Below the pieces are notes generated by a model. The model did not search any database, was not told the origin of the DNA, and was given only the letters and a program-made list of their open reading frames with translations. Made by a program: the position numbers and the translations under genes. Shown here in pieces: positions 36,301 through 48,700 of a stretch of 64,000 nt of DNA. How positions within the stretch are numbered: the stretch's first letter is position 1; each line of letters opens with the position of its first letter. Source of the stretch: Gerris lacustris (taxonomy: Eukaryota > Arthropoda > Insecta > Hemiptera > Gerridae); assembly GCA_951217055.1 (NCBI GenBank), contig OX578281.1:59088043-59152042 (forward strand), in the 5' to 3' direction.

Positions 36301-39300
36301 TGTTTCTTTTTTTGTATTTTACATTTATATTGCATAAAAGATTTTTTAATGAAATAAAATTAAATAAATACATCTAACCACAATTTCATAATATTTTTTT
36401 TTTTTTTTTAAAAAAAATCAATAATATGAATAACAACAAATAATAACATTTAAAATGTTTAACAAAGTAAAATTTTATTAACTTTGATTGATTAATTAAT
36501 ATTAACATGGTCAGTCTAGCCAGCAATGTAAACTGGAGATAGGGTAAGAGCACAAGTAGAGGTGATACCAGTTAGACAAAAAACCAAAAGCCAGCTTTTA
36601 GTATTTTTATTTGTGGGGACAATTATTTATGTGTGGTTATTGTTTTCAGATGTCAACCTTTCAGCCCAAGATTTGACATGTTCACAATGTTGAACAAAAA
36701 ACAAAATTTAGTTTTTAAACTGAAAATTAATAATAATTGTTTCTCTAACTTGGCTTACCGATTACTCTAACTCAGTTAATTGAAACTTTAACAGACCATG
36801 GACTCCACAGTCAATCTATTACATAAATTTATTGATTTAATTTTTGTTTTTTACACTGACTTTATAACTAACTAAAAAAAAAAAAAAAACTATATATATT
36901 TATAAAGTAAGGATAAGTATCGACAATTTGACGATCATAAAACACCAATGTTTTAAATTTTTGTGTGCAGAAATATACAAAGAACAAAATAACGTATTAG
37001 GCACATCAAATACAACCCAACCTTAAATTTAACCTGTACTTAGGTTTTAACACTTTAAAATTGGAAAAAAGATATATATTTCAAATTTAATCTGCACCCT
37101 AATTTTGTACATTAAAATTCAATGAGTTCATTGTGTGATAAAAAATGTCTCACCTATCTGGAATTTAAACCGGCGGTGTTTAAGGTTTTAGTTTCAAGTG
37201 AAACACTCTCTTACCTACTATTACAAAAATATGTTTTCACAATAACTAAACAGTTCTATGCAATGTCACTCCTTCAACAAACAAGTAAGTAATTTAAAAA
37301 AATAAATTTAGGGATGCTGCCCCCCCCCCCTCCCTACCCCAAAAAATCCTTTAAAAAGGAAATGACAATTTTGATGTAAAAATTCTAAAAGTACTCATTT
37401 GAGCGATTGACGAGCCAAATTGCTAGGTGAATGTGTAATCATTTCCCTCGATGTTTTTGGGACGAGGCGCATAAATGGTCATTCACAGTTGCAGGCAAAG
37501 CAGGAGTGAGAATGAGTAAACTATTAATTTAATAATAATTTTTAACTACACAAAAACTATGAACCAAGTAATTATGTAGTTGTAATATAAGAAAAGCTGT
37601 ATTGCACTGATTTATCCCTCTTCAAAATATAATTAAAACATTGATATTTTACAATCTGATACCCACTTTTCTTTAATAAAAGAAAAAAAAAAACTGATAA
37701 AAAAGAAACTGAATAATTATTAAAATTTAAGTACACTAATGATTAAGTAAAAATAATACAAGATAAAATATACAAACACAAGGGAAGGTAACAACTTTAT
37801 TCTTTTCTAACTAAATCAAAAAAAAATTATCAGTAATCATCGTTAATATTCTTTTTTTAAAAAATGTTTTTTTTTTAAGAAAAAACCTTTGTAATTGTAA
37901 TTTCACTTAACAATAATTATGTATTATAATTCTTTTAAATTCTCCACATTGCACAAGATTATTACTAGCGTTAATGTCGTGAAAATTCTAGTGCTCATTA
38001 TATTATTTAGTTATCTTCGAAAGGTAGAAATATTTTTACATATATTTTCTTGTTAGGAGTCCAGTCTAGGTTTCCACTTTTTCTTCTTCTAAGGATTTTT
38101 CTCTGGTTCAAATTTTGTTTTTGAATTATTATAAAACTACTTTTCTTGATAAAAAATGAGAAAACATTAAAACTTTTCCAGTTATTCGGTTTTTGTAGTT
38201 TCCTAATGAAAATGAATGCTCATTGTTTTCCACACAAGAAAACAACAAGTTATGATTGTGTTTGAGCCAAGATAAAAAAAACCTTGATTATTACAAGAGT
38301 AGTTTTTCTTCTATGAAAATAAGTTCACACTTCAAGAACTTATTACTACTTATTATTAAGTTGTTAGCAGACAAAAATGAAAAAATCAAATTTAATTTTC
38401 AATTGAAGAATTCAGTTTTTAATTTGAAAAAGATTATTAACATTATATATTTTGCATTACAATATGAATTTTTAAGTTTACAATGTACCAGAAGTTATAC
38501 GAAAAGAAGGAATTCATCCAAAAAAGCTATTGAGCTTGGTTTTAGTTGGCAAATTTGGGTGGTATTTAAGACTTTTAAAGAACAAATTCTAGTACAGGGT
38601 CTGTTTTGTATAGATTAATTCACATTTAAATAAAGAAATTATAATAAAGAATGAGCTAGAGGTAGAGAAAAGCTGATTACTTCAGGGGTAATTAACGTAC
38701 TCATGTAGAAGTATGTCATGTATAAATTTGAGCTATAAGGATTGCACATGTACTACCTAAGGCCCTAACCACGAGGCTTATTCATGTCCTAGGATGTGTA
38801 GCTTTTTTGTATACATGTATAATCTTACACACCCCATAAAGCGACTAAGTGTGCAATGTGACGCCACCTTGTGGCTGTAGAGAAGTTTGCTTTAGCTTCT
38901 ACAGTAGTTATTAGGGATTATGATATGTCTCAGGCAGACAAATATTTTACAAAAGAACTCACATTTTGTGCGAATTTTTTAAGTAACTGTGCATCTGACT
39001 TTGTTTAACACCTTTTACGTTATCTTCTACAGTTATCAAATATTAATTTGACATCGAACAACTATTTCTTCTTAGCAAATATGATCATAAATGTATAAAA
39101 TTTAATTTTAAAAATAGATTCAATTTTATCCATAGAATACCCCTTATTACTTATAAATACTAATAATAATAAATAAATAAATAAAAATGACAGTACAAGG
39201 GTAAGATAATCTAAAATATAATAGTGAAAGAATTATTTAAATCAGATGTCATAAGCCAAATAAATGATATAATTAGTGAAGGACTGAAAAAAAGTAGCAG

Positions 39301-39629
39301 GTAGTTTTTTGTAGGTAGAAATGCCCCAACGAGAAGCACTAGGTCAAAACTGCACTGGCTCCCCATACGGCATTTTAAAGTATAAGTCTGTCTTAAAAGG
39401 GCAAATTTTAAACTTCATTTCACATATAATTTTGCTTACATTTGACTTTTTTCTTTCAATTCCTAAAATTTAAGAGACATTAACGCTAGCAGGCACTCAA
39501 AAATATTCAACTATAAAAATGAATTTGGCTACAGTAAGATAGAGAGGAAGTTAGACCGACAACTAGGATCCGTACTGGTCGATGAAACCAGTAAGTATTG
39601 TTAAAAGTGTAAAAATAGGATCTGACTGT
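33361..39629. other. Convergent intergenic region between CDC5L and NADK
   Basis: No gene recognised. It must contain the 3' UTRs of CDC5L (+) and NADK (-). It is AT-rich with long A and T runs, and has a C tract at 37320-37332. The open frames at 35362-35649 and 38256-38618 have no family resemblance and low-complexity composition. Several TTTATT sites (for example 37796-37801) could be NADK poly(A) signals. Confidence 0.6.
33409..33414 (+). terminator. Candidate CDC5L polyadenylation signal
   Basis: AATAAA occurs 49 bases after the CDC5L stop codon and is followed within 60 bases by T-rich sequence. More distal signals (for example near 34280 and 34577) are also possible. Confidence 0.4.
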
Positions 39630-39722
39630 TTAATGCATCGACAGCTTCCCACGGGTGTTGAATTCAACACACTCTGATGAGATAAGAGGCAGGGTCGTGT
39701 CTTCCTCCTGGGGGTGGCACTG
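39630..39722 (-). CDS. NADK: NADK terminal exon (stop codon)
   Basis: The minus-strand acceptor is attattgtttcag. Thirty codons follow: [20 protein letters not shown] and [10 protein letters not shown], then TAA. Phase 0 fits the previous donor. Codon use and the clean frame support it, but this tail is poorly conserved among NAD kinases that I know. Confidence 0.7.
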   Translation of the reverse strand, partial: QCHPQEEDTTLPLISSECVEFNTRGKLSMH

Positions 39723-42700
39723 CTGAAACAATAATACTTGATTTAAAAAGAAAAAAAAATCACAAAACTTTCTTAAGCTATCAATAGGAGAGCAATAATT
39801 TAATTTAAAGGAGATTTAACTATTTTTAAACTAATGCCAATGGCAACAAGACCGGCTTCTGGTAGCCCAATAATATTTTGCCATGCAAAACAATCACACC
39901 ACATATTCACACACACATCGCACTGTCTCTACATTATCCGTATTACTATTTATGTCACTGTTAACCATCAGTCATGGGACCAAAGCTCTGAAGGATAATC
40001 AAAAAGATGGTTATGTGATAAAGGGGCAAATTTTATAATCTTAGGGCAAAAAGTAACACGTTACTTACACACCATAAAAACTTTGTCAAACTAAGAGTTA
40101 AAAAAAATAAAAGATAAAAAGAACTTTTTATATACTACATTTTTAAATTTTCTGTTGAATCATATGTAATGTTGATAATATAACAACCATCTAGAGAGCT
40201 GATCTTAAACCTATAAAAGGACAAATCTTTGTACAACGGATCTCACCAACACCGAATCTAAACCGTGCCATTGATATGCCCCTGTGTAGGGACAGTAAGA
40301 GAAGAAAAATGTGTACAAGTAAAGAAGTACAGATGCAGAAAAATTAAACCTATACCTAGGACACAAGTGTAAACAAACCTGGGTGGCACACGTCAATTAA
40401 TTTATTTCTTTGATTACTTTTTGCTGTCATTCAATGTTTACCTTAATAAAAAATCACAAATTTGAAACCCGTCAAAATGAAGATTGTAAATACTATGGGA
40501 TATGTTAAAACAAATAAAATAACTTGTGGATTTTTTCCGAACTAACTTTCCATACAGCAAAATTTGCTGAAAACTAATTAAATTCTGCTGAAAGATGGCT
40601 AAAAGTATTAAAATAATGCATTGTCATCGTGTTCTGAGCTATTCTAAAAGTTTCAAATGTTTAGCTACTCGGGAAGTTAGTTAAAAATTGATTGCAAGAT
40701 TTGTACTGAAAAAACAAACAAACAAGAAAGCAAGCTAATAAAAACATAGTAAAATATCCTGGCTCCTCCAGGCACTTTTTTGAGCATAATAATTGACAAG
40801 TAGTGCCTTCATATTCACATGATGGTAATAGTGGAGAAGCGCTCAGAGGTCGAAGAAAGTTTGGTTAGCTTGGTATGCGTGGCCAGATGGTTAAATGAGA
40901 TAGACAGTTAACATGGAGACGGATAATCTAGGTTCTTCCGCATATGAATAATTTCCGGCACTTCTATAGATTGTTACTCCCCCTAAAAAAAACAGAAGGG
41001 AGTAACAAGAAGATCCTAGTTCATGTTAAATGCTCATATTCAGTGGTTTAAAAAAAAAAATTATGAGAGATCTAATTTCTTCAGTTATAATAACTGACGG
41101 AGGAGCTGTAAGTGTTCATAATGTAGCCAAATAAAAATAAGCAACCCTGATGTGCATTACAATTATTATACCTGTCCGTTATAATAGAATCCGTAATAAT
41201 GAGGTCCTAATGTTGTATTCGACGTGTGTTAATGCTGCTTAAGTAAGAAAGACGCCAATAATAAAACAAAATCTAAAATACTGTGTGGCTGAGAGCAATT
41301 TGTATGCCTTTCTCTCGCCTACTACTCAAATTATATTCTATAATAATAATATTAATTAAATTTTAAGATCGTAATATGAATTATATTTTACGTTTACGGT
41401 AGGTAAACATATTAATTAGGCTCTTGTTTTGATTGCTACTCCCCTTATAGAAAACCAGAGAGGAGTAACAATCTAAAGAAGGTGTACGGAATGTTCTTCC
41501 TTAGACTGTTACTCCCCTTATAAAAACAAGTGTGATATTCCTAAGTCCCAATGTTCATTGGACTAAACATCCCTTTGTCTTAATATTTATTCAGTCTAAG
41601 TCATTTATATTCTAAAAAAAAAAAAACATAGGGGAGTAACAATCTAAAGAAGTACCTAATTTCCCTGCTTTCTAACTAATGAAAATGGAGACTTGTGCTG
41701 ACCTGGTGGGTAGAGAGGCGGACGCTACGGCTATGTATCTGCTACCTGATCCTCACGATCGAACGAGTTGAGAGTATCATTAGAACTCGAGTGTGTGAGA
41801 TCCGACAGTTCGTCGAGGTGCTTCTGTCTCTTCCTGACGTTCCAGTGAAGACACTCGGCCAGAGAATCGAACCAGTCACTGATCTGGTCCTGTGCACAGA
41901 TACTTGGCACCGGATATATAGACGTCGTCACACGTAAACTAAAAACCAACATCTTACCGTTAACTAGCATTCAACAAGTACCATCACACTCTACAAATAT
42001 TCTTATGTAATATAATAGTATAATAATCTTAATTCTATATAGATTAGTCAAACTCCTTATTTTGCATATTGACTGCACAAAAGTTAGTCACTATACTGAT
42101 CTTGCAATTAGAGTTTACTCTGACAGCATTGAAGGATTGAACTCTGAGAAAATTGAAAAAAAAATGGGCAGGAAAGCCAATAAACACTTGAGATTTTGAG
42201 GTCTATAGGGTAGGGTCAAATAAGCAAACAATATAGTTACTGACGGAGTGCCTCCTACAGGCCTAGTCGCTTTATTTTTTCCCTCATAAATTGGCCAATC
42301 TGAACTGTCACAGTAAATACTAATTCTAAGGCTAGAGACACACTTCACCACCCGCTCAGCAATGAGAATAGAATACAACCTGCAACACGAGGTGGCACTA
42401 AACGGTCGACCGTACCAGGGTTTAGCCGCCACCTGCAGGTGACACCACCTGGTCAGCCCATTGTTTTCAATTGAGCCTGTCAGACGGTGCCACCCAAGTC
42501 CCTGCCACTCAGCCCCCACTCTTTCAATCAAATATAGGGGAAATCAATCAGGGGCTGACTGCATCCCTCATATAAGTGTGTTTATTGGTCAAACTGTTGT
42601 TCAATATTCTAAGCAATTCGTTGCAAGTTCCACGCGACATTCGGCAAAAAATTGAAAATTCAATTTTTGAAAATTGAAAAATTGTTAATGTCCTCTTTGA

Positions 42701-45700
42701 TACGGAGGTACACTGTATGAAACAAACTAGTATTTTTTTTTGTCTGAAATTATTGGATGAACCCATAACCCCTTTTTCCCCTTATCTTTCACGAAAATAA
42801 TAATTAGCAAGCACAGCTATCTCCTCCGGGTCCATTTCTCGACTGGTCGAAAAATGTAAAAATCGGTGTAAAAACTCGGGTGGCGCAAGACAGGTGGCGG
42901 AAGCAAGTGGCATCAACCAGGTGGCGCTACCCGGGTGGTGAATTGTGTCACTACCCTAAGACTAGTATAAGTGCATTTTTCTTTCTTCAAAAATGAGATA
43001 GTAGTATTGAGAGTTTATATAGTCAATTTAAATGAATGGTAAAAGTAATCAAGTGATTGAAAAGAATTCTGCAATTTTACACAAAAATAGAACTCATTAT
43101 ATTAATTCCGTAAGATATTTGCTTCTCTATGAGGACTAAAAGTTAATGTTTTAAATGTCAATAGTAAAATAATCTATTGCACAACCAAATCACGCTCTCT
43201 CTTCAGTTAATATCATGAATGTATTTGAAGTTGAAGCTCGTGCTTTGACATAACATGACAGAAAGTTAAGTTTAAAAGTTCATAATCTAACATTGACGGT
43301 AATCAAGTAGTTATTTTAATGAAATAGTTTGGAATTTTGGTTTTTATTAAAAATAATAATGATTACTGAAGGGCCCCATACTCGTTGAGATATGCTGTTC
43401 AACTTGGTTTTGATTGTACAACATGTATCAAAGTGTTATGACCGCTCTTCACACCTTCAGGTTTGACCAACTTTAATATAAAATTAAAACGCCCTAAATA
43501 GAACTGCATGGGTATGTTGTAGGACTAGGTTGTACAACATGTATGCCCTTCAGGTGCAAAAGACAATCAAGGTACATTTTTTCGTACCAAATTATACAAA
43601 CTATATCATACAATTTATTACAGGTTTAACTAAGCATCTAAGATCATTTTATATTTTATAAAAAATATAATAATTTAAACATAGCAAGAAATGTACATAA
43701 ACACTTAAAAATATTTTCATGCAAAATATATATGCCACAATTGCTACTAAAAATACAAAACAAATTTTTTACAAGAGTTAAAAAAGTACAAATTTAGAAA
43801 AGAACAGACTTGAAAATAATTAATCTTAATAACATTTCCTTTTATTAATTCATAAAATTGACTTCTTTACTTGATAGAGAATCTTTAGGCAGAACTTATG
43901 AATAGTGTATTTTGTGTTTGTCCAATTGGATCAACTGCCCACACACAACACTGCCCAAAACTCCAAGCTGTTTTGTTTATCATCTTCATTTCATAGTCTC
44001 ATTTTTACTTTCCCTGCATCTGTAGAGTAAGTATTGAGTTTTGCAAGTGTAGTAACAGCTCACGTCAATGTTTTATATCGTACATTATTTTAATTTGTTT
44101 TTGTTGTTAAGAAAGGTTATAACTTCTCAAAGATAATTTCCATCTTTTCACAAACAATTTTTTTCCAAAAATATACTGGTCTGCGCAGACAATAAGCCTC
44201 TAAAATTAGTAAATTGATTTGAAATGAAAATTGATACAAATTTTAGTAGGGTCATTAGCCAGAGTGTTCTTTTCTAAATCACTTATTGTGGTTCGTCATG
44301 CAAAACAAAAACAATTAAAAAAACAACAGTATGCCCAATTTAAAACATGCAGGAAGGGGAACAAGCTTGTCTCTTCAACATGCAGCCCCATAGCCAATAC
44401 AACATGAATACATAAAACATACCCAAATATCATTAACGTAAAGATACACACAATAAAAAAACCACAACACCGTTACAAAAGGATAGGACTGGATGTTGTA
44501 AAAAGAAAATGTTTAGCACAAGGCATATGACAAAACAAATACTTTTCTTACTCTCTCATAAACTAGTATTTAAGAAGAGAAAGTATTGTGGTGTCATCAA
44601 ATTTTTATTTTGATAGATTTACACGTTTTGGGGTCCCCTGAGTATCTGTCTGTTGTCTGTGCAGAAGAGTAGAACCCAATCTACTGCGCCGATTTCATTT
44701 AAATTAGAAAATTTAGAAAAATTGTACACCAAGACCAAACTGAGAAATGAAGTTTAAATATAAATTTGCGAGAGGTGCACCTCAAACTTAGTAGTCCATG
44801 TCAATCTGAATTTAAGCTTATTAAGTTGTTTTCTCAGGAAAACAATCTAGTTTTCGAAATATTAATGATTAAAAACGATTTAGCTGAAAATAGAAAACAA
44901 AGTGTAAGCAATCATCTTGTAAATATGTTTAATAATAAATAAATTAAATCACATATTATTGGATTTAAATTTGGTATAACAATGGATTTGATAAAGTTTT
45001 GTTTAAGTTTATCAGACTGAGTTTTGTGTCAGAGATTGTAGGAAACTCAGTACAACCTCAGTAATTGTTAAAGCAACAAGTTCCTATATTTAATCAATTG
45101 TTTATAGTGCTCCAGTTGTTTATAGTGGTCTTTAATGAATTTCTATAGATTTGTGAAAATGTCAGATTGTCTAAATATAATTTAGAGTTTAAATCGTCAG
45201 TAGTCAATAGTTCAGTAAATAGTTATTTCGGTTGCAGGTAAGTGGTTTTATCTGTATCAGGTTTACCACCTTCTGCCGTATATCCCGATTTTTTGGTTTG
45301 ACCTGAGACAAATGTTTTAGGTTGGCCAGTCCTATACTAATATTACAATTAGGGTTTTAATATATTAAAAATGAATTAATATTACAATTAGGAAAAGGTA
45401 TAGGCAATGAGAGCTTGAAATTTTGACATCTACACATTTCAAATCTGGGGCTCTCCCTTCGATTTCCCCACTCTGTCAGAGAAAATACTAATTGTAACAT
45501 AGCATACCTGATATTAAGATTGTATTAATTTTGCCAAAAATGTAACTCTACAACATTGGCATTATAACAATTGACAAGTGAACATAGATCAGCCGATATA
45601 ATTATATCTGTAAGGGTTTACGATACCCTTACTTCCCTGTATTTTTCTTTCTGCTGATGAGGAGTAGAGGTTCAATTTCAGGCAAAATAGATTAAATTAA

Positions 45701-48700
45701 AATTCACCCGTGTGCAGTAACGGCTGTTTCAAATGTTACTACTTAATAACAATTTACGCATACAAACAAAAATAGTTAATTTCTATTGTGATCTGCAATT
45801 GTTGCAAAGCTATATAAACTAAATCTGAGTGAGTAATTTCAACCTTTATCAATTTTAATAAACTAATTTTAGCATAAATTGTGACTCTAAATGCATCTGA
45901 TCCAAATGTGAATACTTTGGTATGTAAAATTGACACATAAATTGACCAAATCTAAATTTAGGTGTAATAGCATAAGATGCCACTCCAAATTATAAGATTA
46001 TATGTGTTGGGTTAAATTTTGATCTTTTATAGACTCAACACATAAGCATCTTTACTAACTGGGGATCACTATTTTGACTTTTTTTTTTAAAAGTCCTAAA
46101 AAAAATAAAACAGGGGAACACCAACCTAATACAAATAAATTATAAGTACAAATGTGACCCTGCATTCCTAACTTACTCGGTTTAGCTACCTTACAATTAA
46201 CAGTTATTTGAACTGATCAATAAATGAACAGAGTGAAGTGCCGATGGATTCTATTGAGTGCACTGGATGAGAGTGCCTTATCTAACCAAGCAGCCAGGAC
46301 TTGTTTGCCCCTCTACCAAAGCTGTATAACCTGGATATTTTTCTCTCCACCTGTATTTTAATTATAATTTTCTCATTAAACAAGTTAAGTTTTCTACATT
46401 ACTAATAAGCAAACTAATAGGCCCTAATAACAATAATAATTATAAACTGTCTTATCAATAGTATTATTGTACAGGGTGATTCAAAAGTCGTTACTGTACT
46501 ACAAATCGTCCTAGCCGACGAATGATAACGTGCGGGAATCATCCAACCACCGTTAGGTAGAAGGGGTTATGAAGTTTGGCATTGGAAGTGTGTAGGGAAC
46601 CTTCAGACAGTATATTGCAAGATGCTGACCCTTCAACAAAACGCCTACTGCGTACTTCAGTTTCATGAGTGTTACACTCTGCGACAACTGTGCACCGTGA
46701 TTTTTACAGGAAGTTCGAAGTTACTACTCCCACTGATGACACCATTAGAAAGTGGAACAACATCTTCACATTAAGAGGTTGTTTAGATGTTAGCTCCACG
46801 TCTCTAACCAGATTTTCAGATTAAATATGCATTTTTGTAATCCAGTATGACTTTTGAATCACCCTGTATCAAAGAAGAGAGAAAAGGCAGATGGAAAAAG
46901 AGTAATTCCCACCACCGGGAATTGAACATAGATCGTTAGATTTCTAATCAAAGGCAATTTTAAATTCAACATCCTTAAAGAAGGTAATACATTTTTCCGA
47001 AACATCGGCAGATACAATTTTTAACTTTTGACTGATTCTAGCTATCCTTGATGTCTATATTCACATAATTGTGGATCCTTAGCTTATGTCTTATAAGCCC
47101 AGTTCTCAAAGCACTGAGCTAACTCAAGAACTTGGACACATACCCAAAAATCCGTGCTTAATTCTCAGTGGTTAGGATTTTTACCCCTCTTTCTCCTTTC
47201 AGGTTTTTTCTTAGCATGTAAAAGCTGCCCATTAATTTGAACCATTCCCTCTTATTAGTTACTCGAGAGTATCAAGTTTTTGACAATTCCAAATGAGAAT
47301 ATGGAGAATTTAACTATTAACTAAGGATAGTGTTAATAATAAACTTAAGCATATAACGAATTGTCACAAAAAGTTACAAACCTTGTAAGTGCACTTGTCA
47401 AAAGTACACTTTTTGAAACTCGAAACTGATGTTATTATCTCCTGAAATGGTTTCTATATATTTTTAAGAAGTGAGAAACAGTTTCAAAATTATAAAACTA
47501 CCAAAAAAAAATTGTACTGCCATATGAATCATTCAAATTAAGTTGTCTTTTATCAAAATTTTAGTGAAATCCCCTCTGAACTGTTGTAGGTGACAATATA
47601 ATAAATAACACTTCTACACTGGTGATGTGACATCAAGGTTTTCTTAACAAATCTTGGGACTGTGTCATACTTTTAAAACCCTTAATTTTGTGCTGTTTGT
47701 TTTGCTAGCAATGCACGTTTTGTGGTTTAGCATTTTACCCATGACAACACTTGTAGCACCAAGCACTTTACCTCTTTCGAAAAATAATACAAGTAATTAG
47801 CAAGACATGCAAAGGCCCAACTCTTGTTAAATAACAATTCTTGTTTTATATATAGTCGATTACACAACCACACCATCAGGAATAACATGTGACGAATTAA
47901 AAGGGAAAGTGGGTGAAAGGAAAGCGGTGGGGTGTGAAAGCAGGTGAGGCAGGGTTGAAGGGTTAGTGAATCAGGGTGCAGGCGGACAGACAGACAGACC
48001 TATCGCCGACTCGCAGCTCCTGCTGGTTCTTGCCGTCGAAACTCACCCAGGCGTTGTTCCTCGCCTCGCTGTTCAACATTACCTGAAGGATACAAACACA
48101 ACACACAAGGTAATAACAACAACAAAGCAACACCACACATACGTCTGTGCCTATCGATAAACTAACAGTCCGGCATCGCCAAACGTGTGCCCCATGCAAA
48201 TAAATACAATGTGACGCAAAAGTAAACTCTAACATCTGTATAAATATAGACAAGCATACAAGAACGACCACCGGGAAACAAACAGATATTGAATCTCATA
48301 ATAGCCATGTGCTACTAAAAATTTACTTCACTAAACAAAACAAATAAACATATAAGTAGTGTCAAAAGTGATTAAAATCTACAGCTGAGTCATCTTAAAC
48401 CAGGTACGAGTATTTACACAATGTTATGACAAGTATTACAAAAGTTGAGACAACTTACATATTTGAGAAAAACAGATTAGACACAAGTATTGACTCGATA
48501 TTTCAAGTCTGTCTGTATTCTATGAACAAAAATAGGTTATACAGACAAACTGACAAAGCTGAATCTTAAGTTCATAAGCAACAAGTACAAGAAAATAAAT
48601 GAGATACTTTATAAGTAGTTAAAAAAAATGACAACAACAATCTACACTAAAGCAAGACAGATACATAATGATAATTAGTACACACTTGAATAAAACCCGC

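Noticed and set aside
38256..38618. 120-codon plus-strand open frame in the CDC5L-NADK spacer
   Set aside because: Lys/Asn/Phe-rich chance frame in AT-rich DNA, with no domain and no splice or codon-bias support.
42115..42531. 138-codon minus-strand open frame
   Set aside because: It spans the boundary of two nested MITEs (42092-42969) and has no conserved motif.
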